A DNA stretch of 64,000 bases from PoT sp049331405 (GTDB taxonomy: Bacteria > Planctomycetota > Planctomycetia > Isosphaerales > Isosphaeraceae). Under the pieces are notes generated by a model. It was not told the origin of the DNA, made no database searches, and worked only from the letters and a program-made list of their open reading frames with translations. This document shows positions 18,549-28,600 of the stretch, piece by piece. The number at the start of each line of letters is the position of its first letter. The stretch's first letter is position 1. A program made the translations under genes and the position numbers. The stretch lies in contig NZ_CP186274.1 in assembly GCF_049331405.1 (NCBI RefSeq), forward strand, positions 2,170,001 to 2,234,000, written 5' to 3'.

Positions 18549-19267
18549 CGTGAACGGGTCCTGGATGAGTCGAGGTAGGGGTCGGCTCGATTCCCTCGGG
18601 GAATCCGCGGCCGACCTCACGTTCCGTTATCGAGTCGAGAGGCCCAAAAGGCAAGGACTTCCCGCCGGGGAACGCAAGGACCGGAAAGCCATTTGCGCGG
18701 ATCCTCGCGTTCCCGAACTCGATCGATGCAGACCCAAAACGACTTGGACATACCACACCCGATCGAAGGCTCAGATCGAAATCTTCACGAGCTTTTCCGG
18801 CCAGGCGGCCTCATTGTTGCTGGTCAAGAGTATGATTCCGGCGCCGATCCCATCCATAAGATCTGGATCACACAACACCGAGGTCGAATTCGCATTATCT
18901 TGATTCGATCGGCTACGGCCCTGGAATTCTCGACGGAATACTCGGGCACGTTCGCGGTTCGTCCGGAGTGACCTCGGGATCGATCCTCCTGCCGTCCTGC
19001 TAGAATTAGCGGGGCGATCGTCCTCATACGCCTTCGCAAGAAGTAGCCCACCGGAAGCACAATGTTGCTTCTCCGAATCAAGGAAGTCGGGATGATGCGC
19101 CTCGACGCTGGCCAACAGGCACCAACTTGACCTAGAGATACTGAAGTGTTCGTCGTCCCCTGCGCGAATGATCTGACCACGCCATCGGCCCCCGGCCGAG
19201 GCTTGACGACGCGATCGCGGAGGGCGAAACGATCGGGCCTCACGGTTCCACCTCGAGGACTTCCCCC
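18549..19267. other. Intergenic region between divergent genes
   Basis: About 720 bases between the DUF1080 gene and the surface-protein gene, which diverge. Small frames exist on both strands but none has protein-like composition, a ribosome binding site and sensible length together. Promoters for both neighbours are expected here; I cannot place them. Confidence 0.45.
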
Positions 19268-21268
19268 ATGCGACGCATCAGGAGCTTTCGCCTCGCCAGG
19301 ACCATTCTCGCCGTCGACGTGCTGGAAACGCGCGAGCTGTTGGCGGTCAACCTCGTGATCGACTATTCGCTCGACAAGGGAAATTACTTCAACACGGCCA
19401 CCAAGCGCGACCTCCTCCAGAACACGCTCAACGCGATCGTCTCGCGATTCGGCGACACGCTCGCCGCAACGCCCTCGATCACCACGTCAATCCCTTACGG
19501 CGACTCGAATACGTCGCAGACGGTCACCACTTCGACCCCGGCGAATACGCTCAAAATCTATGCCTTCGGCGCCCCCCTGAGCGGCGGGGCGGTCGGAACC
19601 GGTGGCCCGGTCTTCAGCTCGACGGCTCCGTATCGAGGGCAGGGGGCGAACGACTTCGCGCCCGACTTCTCGTACATCATGTTCGACAACGACGGGAGCA
19701 CGAACTGGTTCTACGGCGCGACCACGTCGGGGCTGACGAGCAACCAGACCGACTTTGTCTCGGTTGCCCGGCATGAGTTCCTGCATTCGATCGGCCTGGT
19801 CGAGCAGCCCACTTTCACCCGCCTCGTGGCCAACGACCAGTTCACCGGCCCCGCCGCGAAGGCGGCGAACGGCGGGCAGAACGTCCAGCTCAACGCCGAC
19901 GGTGTCCATATCGCGGGGAACAACGACGTCTTCAGCGCGGTGACGCTCCAGGGTACCCGTCACGACCTCACCGCGGTCGAATACGGCATGCTCGATGACA
20001 TCGGCTGGGACGTGCGGCCGAGCGCGGTGGCTAACACAAGCGGCCCTCAAGTCGGGGTGTACCTCCCCACGTCCGACGTCTTCGCGATTGCCCAGTTGAA
20101 CACGAACCCGGCCCCGGGTGTTCCGCTGGTCGGCCAGTCGGTCTTCAATTACGGCTTCCACGTCGGCGGGGTCTCGTCCATCCCGCTGACGGGGGACTTC
20201 AACGGCGACGGAATCCTCGACGCGGGGATCTACGTCCCGTCGCGCGACCTCTTCGCCCTCAACTTCCTGAGCGCGAGCGGAACCTCGATCGGCCAGAACG
20301 TCTTCAGCTACGGCTTCCACACCGGGGGCGTCTTCTCGATCCCCGTCGTCGGGGACTTCAACGGCGACGGCACTTCGGACGTGGGGATCTATCTCCCGAG
20401 CCGAGACATGTTCGCACTTGCGTTCGTTAATCCGAATCCGACGGCGAGTACCCCGATCACGGGCCAGAACGTCTTCAATTATGGCGCCCATCCCGCCGGG
20501 ACCTTCAACGTACCGATCACCGGGGATTTCAACGGCGACGGCACCACGGACGTCGGCATTTATTTGCCGGTCTCCGACCTCTTCGCGCTCGCCTTCCTCA
20601 ACCCGTCGCCGACGCCCACCACCCAGCTCAAGGGGCAGAGCGTCTTCGCCTACGGCGGCCACGTGCCGGGGGTCTTCTCCGTCCCCGTGACGGGCGACTT
20701 CAACGGCGACGGCCAGGACGACGTGGGGATCTATGCCCCGGCGTCCGACCTCTTCGCGCTCGCCTTCCTCAACGCCAAGACGTCGCCGGGTTCGCCACTC
20801 ATCGGCCAGAACGTCTATCCTTACGGCGGCCACGCGCCCGGCGTCTTCTCGATCCCCGTCACGGGCGACTTCAATGACGACGGGGTCGACGACGTCGGCA
20901 TCTACGCCCCCGTCTCCGACCTCTTCGCCCTGGCCTACCTGAACCCGAAGCCGACCGCGACTTCCAAGTTCACCGGCCAGAACGTCTTCACTTACGGATT
21001 CCACACCGGCGGCGTCTTCTCGACCCCGATCTCATCGGGATCGGGCACATCCGCCGCGTCCGGCGGAACGATCCAGGGTGCATCCCTGGCCGGCGACGTT
21101 GCCTCGGCAACGAGTTCGGTCGTTGCCCAGGCAATTCCAGCCCCCTCCACCTCGTCGACTATCAGCTCCCAGGCCGCGTCGTTCGTCGGGATGTCTCTCT
21201 CCGACGTACACGACCTCGTCCTCGACTGGTTCGGCCGAGAACCTCGCACCCGCCGCCGGGCGATCTGA
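19268..21268 (+). CDS. Surface protein: LExRxLL motif, metzincin-like domain, six FG-GAP-like repeats
   Basis: A 666-residue exported protein. The N-terminus carries the planctomycete motif VLETRELLAVN, typical of large surface proteins. Residues about 30-250 resemble a metzincin protease domain with HEFLHSIGLVE at about 169-179; the usual third zinc ligand (His/Asp) is replaced by Glu in this reading. From about residue 258 to 590 come six tandem units of about 55-63 residues with the consensus VGIYxPxSDLFALAFLN, GQNVFxYGxH and GVFSIPVTG; five of them are linked by a DFNGDGxxD calcium-binding-type loop. These are FG-GAP/VCBS-like propeller blades. The end has a conserved-looking segment (MSLSDVHDLVLDWFGRE). 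A terminator follows at 21277. Confidence 0.85.
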   Translation: MRRIRSFRLARTILAVDVLETRELLAVNLVIDYSLDKGNYFNTATKRDLLQNTLNAIVSRFGDTLAATPSITTSIPYGDSNTSQTVTTSTPANTLKIYAFGAPLSGGAVGTGGPVFSSTAPYRGQGANDFAPDFSYIMFDNDGSTNWFYGATTSGLTSNQTDFVSVARHEFLHSIGLVEQPTFTRLVANDQFTGPAAKAANGGQNVQLNADGVHIAGNNDVFSAVTLQGTRHDLTAVEYGMLDDIGWDVRPSAVANTSGPQVGVYLPTSDVFAIAQLNTNPAPGVPLVGQSVFNYGFHVGGVSSIPLTGDFNGDGILDAGIYVPSRDLFALNFLSASGTSIGQNVFSYGFHTGGVFSIPVVGDFNGDGTSDVGIYLPSRDMFALAFVNPNPTASTPITGQNVFNYGAHPAGTFNVPITGDFNGDGTTDVGIYLPVSDLFALAFLNPSPTPTTQLKGQSVFAYGGHVPGVFSVPVTGDFNGDGQDDVGIYAPASDLFALAFLNAKTSPGSPLIGQNVYPYGGHAPGVFSIPVTGDFNDDGVDDVGIYAPVSDLFALAYLNPKPTATSKFTGQNVFTYGFHTGGVFSTPISSGSGTSAASGGTIQGASLAGDVASATSSVVAQAIPAPSTSSTISSQAASFVGMSLSDVHDLVLDWFGREPRTRRRAI

Positions 21269-21276
21269 CTACGAAA

Positions 21277-21312
21277 GGGCGAGGCGGTTTCGTCTGCGAG
21301 ACCGCCTCGCCC
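21277..21312. terminator. Hairpin terminator between convergent genes
   Basis: A 12-bp perfect stem (arms 21277-21288 and 21301-21312) immediately after the surface-protein stop and just before the end of the convergent PEP-CTERM gene. It probably acts in both directions. Confidence 0.65.
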
Positions 21313-21313
21313 C

Positions 21314-22048
21314 TCAGATTACGACATGCCTCCGTGGCGAGTCATCGCGGGCCATGAACACGACGCCGATGCCGCCATCCCAGGAAGCTGAGCCCCGCCG
21401 CAAAGACACCATGGCCGAGGGCTCGGGGATTTTCACCGAGAGGGCCTCGGCTTGAATGTCCTTCTCGCGAGTCGTGATGTTCCCCCAACCATCGGTCGGG
21501 ATCACGAGCAAGAGGCTGGTGCCCAAGAATTTCAAGTCGGCCAGGGGGATCGGAAAATCGTAGTTCTTGATGGTGTTCCCCGGGAGGGAAGGTCCGCCGC
21601 CCAACGAGACCGAGTCGATGCTCGCAGACAGGCCGTTGGGATTCGTGAGAGAGAGGCTGCCGTTCAGTTTCCCTTGAATGAGGATGCTATGAATCGTCGC
21701 CGTCGCCGGGTCGCCCGGCGATCCGCCAGGAGTGATCTGGTCAAGGTCGGGAGTCCGCATCTCGATGATGAAAGGCAGTTCATTGAACGTCGAAGGCGGT
21801 CCCGCCGGCGGAGCATCGACACTGAAGGTCCCAAGCGAGAACGGGGTGTCCGCAACGAACGTGCCCGAAGTTCCCTCGAATTGGATCAGCGACGGATTTT
21901 CAGAAGGGTCATAAGGGCCGATCTGCCCCGAAGCCTCATATCGGATGGGCTCCGACTTCGCCTCGTTGACTAGCCCAACTTCAGTGCCTATAGCGAGAAT
22001 TAATCCAAGGGCATGACAACGAGGCATCTGCGATAGTGAGAATCGCAT
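21314..22048 (-). CDS. PEP-CTERM-type exported protein with frameshifted anchor
   Basis: A 244-residue frame with an N-terminal hydrophobic signal (ALGLILAIGTEVGLV) and a beta-rich body without recognised domain. Near the end it reaches IPEPSAMVS, the start of a PEP-CTERM sorting signal, but the in-frame continuation is hydrophilic. Reading on in the -1 frame from about 21405 gives AAGLSFLGWRHRRRV and a stop at 21342-21344: the expected hydrophobic segment plus Arg cluster. So one base (probably a T in the TTT run at about 21402-21405) appears missing, by mutation or sequencing error. In intact form the protein would be sorted by exosortase/archaeosortase-type machinery and anchored or released at the surface. 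Confidence 0.75.
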   Translation of the reverse strand: MRFSLSQMPRCHALGLILAIGTEVGLVNEAKSEPIRYEASGQIGPYDPSENPSLIQFEGTSGTFVADTPFSLGTFSVDAPPAGPPSTFNELPFIIEMRTPDLDQITPGGSPGDPATATIHSILIQGKLNGSLSLTNPNGLSASIDSVSLGGGPSLPGNTIKNYDFPIPLADLKFLGTSLLLVIPTDGWGNITTREKDIQAEALSVKIPEPSAMVSLRRGSASWDGGIGVVFMARDDSPRRHVVI

Positions 22049-22396
22049 CGGTGGCCATCCATGTCAGAAACGTTGTATTTAGGGACCTCCTAAAATCCTC
22101 GATGTGACAGGATAGCGGCACTGATCACTGATCAATTCAGTAAATAGTTGTCCGTCGTTCAACGAAAAAATTCGGACTCAACAACCGACTGGCTTTGCAC
22201 TAGATGTTTGATTTGTCTAGACTTGCTAAACTTTAAAATACTCGATTCCAGGTAGGAACAAGCACCCTCAGAAGTTGATCCGCCAGTCGGAATCAATCCT
22301 ACAAATTCACCATAATACCAATCATGACAAAACAATTCGTCTCCATGCGGTCGTAGATCTGGCATCCTGGCGAATCGTCGGCCGTCAGAAACGTGT
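22049..22396. other. AT-rich intergenic region downstream of the retron
   Basis: About 350 bases, markedly richer in A and T than the flanking genes. It lies between the start of the PEP-CTERM gene and the end of the reverse transcriptase gene. No frame of interest and no strong hairpin. The retron transcript should end here, but no clear terminator is seen. Confidence 0.45.
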
Positions 22397-23758
22397 TCAA
22401 GAAATGCCCGGCTCTGATGCTTCGGGCCCATCAACGGTGGTCCCTGGTGTGACGGCTTCGCGGCCATCGAGCCGATCCAGCTCGGCGAGGTACCTGGCGC
22501 CGACGACTGGGTCGGCCATGTGGATGTAGGCGGCCCAGCCGATGAGGTTCGAGAGGGATTCGCCCTCGGGAGAGGGCTTGCCCTGGAGCCGGTTGTGGAT
22601 CGCGGCGCGGAGGCGTCGCTTGAAGTCGCGAGGAACGCGAGGAGGAGCATTGCCGTTGACGACGAGGCCGGTGATGCGCTGACAGCCTCCGCTCCGAGAG
22701 ACGGCGGTCTTGTCCGGATGAACCTTGAAGCCTTCGCCCTCGACGATGCGACGGATCGAGCCGAGGAGCTTGCCGACATTGGGCGGCCCGGAGTGGCCGA
22801 CGGGGAGGCTAAAGGTGAGGTCGTCAGCATATCGCGTGTAGCGCCAGCCCAACTTTCGCGCCAGACCCGCGAGGCGTCGGTCCATCCTCAGGCCAAGGGT
22901 GTTTGTCAATGCGGGGCTCGTCGGTGCTCCTTGCGGCAGGCAGCGCGGGCCGAGGGCGACGAAGAAGGTCTTGCCGTCGTGCTGGACAACCTCGCGCGGA
23001 GATTCGGTGCAGAGCAGGGCGAGGAGCGTGGCGACCTCCTCGCGATAGCCGGCCTTGCGGAAGACCCCCTTGACCCTCGGCAGGGTGACGGTTGGGAAGA
23101 AGTCCTTGATGTCAACCTTCACGACGAGGTCCGGGTTCTTGTGCGCCGCGGCATTGGTGTACGTCGAGCGACCGGCGAGGAACCCGTGGACGGAGCCGTG
23201 GACGAGCAGCTTCTCGACGATGTTCCGCAAGATCCAGCGTTGGGCCTCTTTCAGCTTCGGCATCGGGGCCCAGATCGCCCGCTCCGAGCCGTCACGCTTG
23301 GGGATCGTGAACCGGGCGTAGTGGATCATCGAGGCCACGTCGCGGTGATACGTCAGCCAGCGCAGCTCGGCCACGGTCATGCCGAGGGCCTCGGCGAGTT
23401 GCCCGACGGAGCCGAGCGGCGGCAGCTCATTCTCGGCGGCGCGGGCCTCGGCCTCGGGCAGGTCCCACTTGTCGGGGCCTCGCCCATCGGCCCAGAAGAC
23501 CCCTTCTCCGAGGTGGACAATATGCGTGGCCTTGTGGGCCTCCCAGGCCTTGCGGCTCAGCTTGCGGCGCTCGTCGGCCTCGGCCTTCAATGACTTCTTG
23601 TACGCGTCCTTCTCGCGATCGGACATCTTGTCCACGTCGCGGCGCTGGACAACGAACCCACGCTCGACGAGCTGGGCCTGGACATAGGGTTGAACGCCGC
23701 CCGCTTGCTCCACGGCGCGCCAGAGGTCGATCAGGTCGGATTGCCGAATTCGAGCCAT
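22397..23758 (-). CDS. Retron reverse transcriptase
   Basis: A 453-residue reverse transcriptase. Residues 1-140 form an N-terminal extension rich in charged helices. The RT core follows: RT1 IPKRDGSERAIWAP, RT2 with the retron-specific NAxxH motif (NAAAH, residues 202-206), RT3 VKVDIKDFFPT, RT4 LPQGAPTSPAL, the catalytic YADD at 310-313, and RT7 with the retron VTG-type motif (ITGLVVNGN, 362-366). There is no maturase (X) or HNH endonuclease domain, so it is not a group II intron protein. The ATG at 23758 is used; a TTG at 23779 is possible. It is the last of four minus-strand genes; the matching msr-msd RNAs lie at the head of the operon. It should make msDNA by priming from the 2'-OH of a guanosine in its own RNA. 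Confidence 0.93.
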   Translation of the reverse strand: MARIRQSDLIDLWRAVEQAGGVQPYVQAQLVERGFVVQRRDVDKMSDREKDAYKKSLKAEADERRKLSRKAWEAHKATHIVHLGEGVFWADGRGPDKWDLPEAEARAAENELPPLGSVGQLAEALGMTVAELRWLTYHRDVASMIHYARFTIPKRDGSERAIWAPMPKLKEAQRWILRNIVEKLLVHGSVHGFLAGRSTYTNAAAHKNPDLVVKVDIKDFFPTVTLPRVKGVFRKAGYREEVATLLALLCTESPREVVQHDGKTFFVALGPRCLPQGAPTSPALTNTLGLRMDRRLAGLARKLGWRYTRYADDLTFSLPVGHSGPPNVGKLLGSIRRIVEGEGFKVHPDKTAVSRSGGCQRITGLVVNGNAPPRVPRDFKRRLRAAIHNRLQGKPSPEGESLSNLIGWAAYIHMADPVVGARYLAELDRLDGREAVTPGTTVDGPEASEPGIS

Positions 23759-23797
23759 GCAAGACACCCCGTAAATCAACCCGTCCGTCCATCCATC

Positions 23798-25672
23798 TCA
23801 GCCGGCCGTCGCGTCGAGGAACCCTCGCGACTTCAACTCGTCGATCCTCGCGAAATAGGCGGCGCTCGCCGCCTCATTGCTGTCGAAGGCGAAGGTTTGC
23901 AGGCGAGACGACTGGTCGTCGAGCCCCCAACGGATCTTGAGCCGGCGACGCTCGAGCGAAAGCAGGTAAACTTCCTCGCCGCCATCCCCACGCCTCGAGA
24001 ACGACCGCGTCTCGACCGTGATGACCCGCTGCGTGTCGAGTCCCTGGAGCCGCCTGGCCTCCTGCGCCGCGTAGGCGAGCCGCAGGGCGATCAGGTGGAC
24101 GCAAGGTCCGGCCTTGAGCCCCTGCTTGCGGAAGAAGGCACAGGTGCATTCGGCCCTCGCCGCCATACCCTCGTCGGTCAGAAGCATTAACGGCCGATAC
24201 TCGCGCTTGTCCTCGGCCACGACCACCTGGCCGGTCAGTTCGAGGCCCGACCCCGGGATCCGGTTCTCGGAGACGATCTTCACGGCGTCGCGGCGGACAA
24301 GCAGGTCGAACGCCGTGCGCTCGCGGCGGTCGCGGAACTCCATGCGAGTCGGGTCGATCGGCTCATCGGTGAGGGGTCTGAGCCGGTAGACGTCATTGGC
24401 GAGGTCGTACATCAGCCGACCTTGCTGGCAACCGAGTTGTAGTGCCTCGAGGAGGGCAGGCCAGGCAAGCCCTGTTTCCTTGGCGAGTTCGCCGGGGCCG
24501 GCCGCCCAGCGCTTCTTGAGGTGGGCGATCACCGCGTCGAGTGGCTTGGTCGTCGCCTCGGCCTTGCGGGGCAGAAGCATGTCGAAGTTCAACGCCTGCG
24601 ACCAGTTGGCGGCCGTGAAGCCCGTGAGGCCGAGCGTCAGCGACATCCCCTGGCTCCGCAGGATCCAGAAGCTCGGCAGGCCGCTCCCGAGCAGATGGAC
24701 CTCGACCTCCTCCGTGAACGGCAGGAACCGTTGCAGGAGCGAGAGCCGACGACGCCCCCAGAGCCGGACGACGCGGCCGCCTTTGCCCTGATAATTCCCG
24801 CCCGTCGCGGGGATGACCTCGTTCCAGGGCTCGAGCACGAGCCTCGGCGGTTCGCCCGGGATGAGTTCCACCCTGAGGCCACGCCGTTGGCCCTTGCGAT
24901 CGGCGTGCATCCGGAGATGCCGCAAGGCGTTGTAGAGATCGATGGGGGCGAGGGTGCATCGCTCACGCGGGAGCGCGGCCGAGGACTGAACCTGGAGGAA
25001 GCCGCGGAGCCACGAGTCGGGGACGCGGATCTGTTTCTCGAGGACCTCGCCCGCCACGTTCGTGGCAAACTTGACCCCCTCCTGGTTGATCGTCAGCCGG
25101 GTCTCGCGGTAGCTCCGCATCTGCTGGAGCCCCTGGAAGAGGGCCTGGCTGAAGTCGATATTGGTCGTGCCGAAGGTGGGATCCCCGGCATGCTCGAAGG
25201 CGTCGAGGTCGATTCCGAGCTTGGCGTACGCCCCCTCATCCTTGCTGAAGACCTCGAACAGGACCTGATCGGGATGGACGGTGATGACCGGGTCGAGGAC
25301 GACAAATGAGGTCGGGTCATTCCGCAGGAGCCACGAGAAATACTCGCGCTGGGCCTGCCAGGTATTGAGGGTGGACGACTCGCGCTTCATCCGCTGATAA
25401 GCGAGGTACGCGGTCCGGTCCTTGGGGATGTAGCGGAAGTCGCTGGCGACGATCGCATAAAGGGTCGCCATCGCCTCGCGGAACCGGAGCGGGTCCTTGA
25501 TCGTGGCGTCGAATCGCACGGGGTCGCGTCGGAGGTTGGCCGCGAGGGCCAGCCGCGACGTCCCCTCGGAGGTGACGAGCGAGCTGACGCCCGCGTAGGA
25601 CAGGTGAATCTCAGTCGCCTCGGGGGGCGAGGGCTCCGAGGACTCGTCGCGAGGCTCATCACCGGTGCTCAT
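23798..25672 (-). CDS. SWIM zinc-finger plus WGR-domain protein of the retron operon
   Basis: A 624-residue protein. The N-terminal two thirds have no fold I can name with certainty; a helical stretch (AVIAHLKKRWAAGPGELAKETGLAWPALLEALQLG) looks like a winged helix. A SWIM zinc finger follows at about 506-523 (CTC...PCVH, pattern CxCx(n)CxH). The C-terminus, about 555-622, is WGR-like (VYLLSLERRRLKIRWGLDD ... SNEAASAAYFARIDELKSRGFLD). SWIM and WGR modules bind nucleic acids; WGR is known from PARPs and bacterial MolR-like proteins. It overlaps the giant HEAT gene by 4 bp and ends 39 bp before the RT start codon. I infer it is the nucleic-acid-sensing or effector subunit of the retron. Confidence 0.85.
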   Translation of the reverse strand: MSTGDEPRDESSEPSPPEATEIHLSYAGVSSLVTSEGTSRLALAANLRRDPVRFDATIKDPLRFREAMATLYAIVASDFRYIPKDRTAYLAYQRMKRESSTLNTWQAQREYFSWLLRNDPTSFVVLDPVITVHPDQVLFEVFSKDEGAYAKLGIDLDAFEHAGDPTFGTTNIDFSQALFQGLQQMRSYRETRLTINQEGVKFATNVAGEVLEKQIRVPDSWLRGFLQVQSSAALPRERCTLAPIDLYNALRHLRMHADRKGQRRGLRVELIPGEPPRLVLEPWNEVIPATGGNYQGKGGRVVRLWGRRRLSLLQRFLPFTEEVEVHLLGSGLPSFWILRSQGMSLTLGLTGFTAANWSQALNFDMLLPRKAEATTKPLDAVIAHLKKRWAAGPGELAKETGLAWPALLEALQLGCQQGRLMYDLANDVYRLRPLTDEPIDPTRMEFRDRRERTAFDLLVRRDAVKIVSENRIPGSGLELTGQVVVAEDKREYRPLMLLTDEGMAARAECTCAFFRKQGLKAGPCVHLIALRLAYAAQEARRLQGLDTQRVITVETRSFSRRGDGGEEVYLLSLERRRLKIRWGLDDQSSRLQTFAFDSNEAASAAYFARIDELKSRGFLDATAG

Positions 25673-28600
25673 AATTTCACCTCAGCCTTTGCGTTCGCGT
25701 CGGCCTTCGCCTTGATCGGCTTCGCCCTCGCCCGCTTCGAGCGGCGGAGCGATCGCCAGGCGGCCTTGCGAATGTCCTCGTCTTCTTTCTCGTCGGACCC
25801 TACCTTCCGCAGGACCGCCTCGGCCGCCTCGAGCGCCATCGCCCCGAGCCCTTCGAGCGCCCCCTGTCGGGCGGCCTCGGAGAGCGTCTTGTCTTCGAGG
25901 ACCGAGGTCAGCGTCGCGACCTCCCCGCGATCGATCAACGAGGGCAGCACGACCCCCTGGTAATGGGCCTGCTTCGCGGCCGCACGCAAGACGGGCTCGA
26001 CGACCACCTTGGCGTCGAGGGTGAGCCGGCGGAACCCGACCGCGTCTGTCAGCAGTTTTTCCGCCAGCGATTCGGCCTTCGCCGGGGCGAGTCGTCCCAC
26101 CGCCTGCGCGGCGATTGCGCGAGTCTCGGCATCGCCCACGAGGCTGGCCGCTTCGAGGGCCTTGATTGCGGGTGCTCCCGCCCCCTTCTTCGCCAAGGCG
26201 AGCACGGCCTCGCGGCGGATCGGTCGATACTCGGCCACTTCCGGTCGGGTCAAGGAGACGGTTTCTAGGACCTTCTCCGAGCCTCCGACCCGGCCCGCAG
26301 CCCAGACGAGGCCGCGGAGGCAAGGGGTGAGCAAGTTGGTCAGTTGATGGCTGGCGGGGGCATTCCGCTGGTGGTCGCCGGAGAGCGAGGCCCATTTCTC
26401 GTCCCAGGCCTCCTGCCAGCGGCCGATGGCCGCGGCGATCGTCGATGCGGCGCCGGAGGCCCTGTCGCCGGCGCGGCCGAGCACGAGGGCCGCGAGGGTC
26501 GCGGTGGATGCGTCGGGGCTCTCGAGCGCATCCTTCGCCTCGGCGATCGGCAGGTCGGCCCGGTTCAGGAGGCAGCCGCGCAGGTCGTCTCGAATCTGGT
26601 CCGTGCATCTGGGCAGGATCTTGAAAATCCTCGATGGCTGGCCATCCCTGCGGACCCTCTCCAAAATCTGGTCCAGGCCCTGGACGAATTGGATGTATTG
26701 GATGTTCGGGTTCTGGAGGATCGCATAATCTGGCTCGAGCGAGTCCGGGCCGAAGACCTGTCGCGCCCCCTCGAGCACGCTCACGGCGGTCGCCTTCGAA
26801 TCCCAGCCCCAGGCCGGCGCCACGGCGAGGCGTTTGAGGAAAAGGTCGCGTGTGGCCGGGTCGTCGTTGAAGCGAAGAAGCCAGAGGGCCTCGCCCTGGA
26901 ATGAGCAGTCGTCATCATCCGCCTTGGCTCGGATGAGTTGCCAGCCGGCCCGGTTGTTGAGCCAGCGGAGCCCCCTGATCGCCGCCAGGGCGACACCGTC
27001 ATCGCCGCGGGCCTGACGCTCCAGCAGCTCGAAGATCCTCTCGGCGTGGGCCGATTTCCCGAGGTGCCCGATCGCCTCGGCGGCCGGCTCCTGGAGCGCA
27101 TGGCCGGCTTCGCCCGCGAGTTTGAGGAGCGTCTCGAGCGCCCGTTCGTCGGCCAGTTCGCCGATCGCGAGGACCGCCCGCCGACGATCGTCCAGATCTG
27201 TCGCGAAGTCGATGCTCGCCAATAGGACGTTGAGACCGTCGGGCAGTCGGGCGAGGGCCAGCCCCTCGGCCGCGATGAATTGCGACGCCGGGTCCCGATG
27301 TCCGAGCGCCTTGCGGAGAGGTTCGGCATCACCGCCACGCTTGCGAAGCCGCCAGGAGAGGGCCTCAAGCACGTCGCGTCGGACATCGTCATTGGGGTGG
27401 ATCGCCAGGGCCGCCAGCGGGGCATCGACGACCGTCCCTTTGGCCCAGCGTGCCCCGCCAATTAACTGCAGAACAAGCTTGGCGTCGCCCGGTGCCGAGA
27501 GGCGGTCGAGCATCCGGGCAAGGACGGCATCCTTGCGAGGATGCTGATGGCGCAGCCATTGGTCGTCGACGGATTCGTCCTCGGGGTCACCGATATGTTG
27601 ATCATAACCGCTGACCATCACCAGCGCCGTGAAGGCGACATCGCGACGCTTGGGATCCTTCTCCACGAGCGTCAGCAACCGCTCGGCGATCCCCTCGGCG
27701 CGGAACCGGCCGGCGGCCCGGATCAGGTCATCGGCGAGGGCCGTCCCGGCGGGGTCGTTGGCGACGCGGTCGAGCAGGGCGTCGGCCCCTCGAGGATCCC
27801 CCAGGGACTCGATCGCCTGGATCACCCGGCGTTGGGCCTTCGGTTCGTTCGCCGAGGTGAGCAGAGTGACGAGAGCATCATAGGCGACGGGATCCTTCTT
27901 CGTCGCCAGCTCATACGCTGCCGCCTCCCGGATCGCCCCGTAACGCGACTCGAGGGCCTGCCGGAGTGCCTTCTGCGCGGCCGGATCGTTGTCATATCCG
28001 GCGGCGAGCCAGTTGACCCCCTCGAGGCGAAGCTGGTTGTTGACCGCCTCGAGCGCCTTGATTCCGACGGCCACCGGCCCGAGCCTCGCGGCGAGGAGCC
28101 TGGCCGCCTCCAACGCCAGGTCGTCCTTGCGGGTGAGCATCGCCTGCTCGAGGACGGCCTGGCCCTCGGCCTCCGAAGCCCCGCCTGTGAGCAACTCGAG
28201 GCCCTTGATGCCGAGGTCGACGTGCCCGGAGGCCAGAGCCTCGGCCGCGAGCGCCGAGGGGGACATTCCCAGCGCCTTCGCCTGCTCGAAGGCCTGGAAC
28301 CGCACGGCCTGATTGGGGTCGCCGAGGGCCTGGACGAAGACGGGGAGGGCACTCCTGGCATGTCGAGCATCGACCCAGGCCAGAGTCAGGAGGTGAGCCA
28401 GGGCCGATTGCCGGACCTTGATCGCCTGCTGGTCCGGCGTGCCGGCCTGCCCCTTTCCCTTCGGCGACGCCTGCTCCCGAACCAGCCCCACATAGGCTCC
28501 GAATGAGAGGTCCTGGAATTGCCCGCTGTCGTACTGCAGCGGGACTTTTTTTCGCGTCTTCGATTGGTCGCGCAGGCCGGTAAGTTCCTTGGCGAACCGA

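Noticed and set aside
22397..23758. Group II intron reverse transcriptase
   Set aside because: No maturase or HNH domain, and retron-specific NAxxH and ITG motifs are present.
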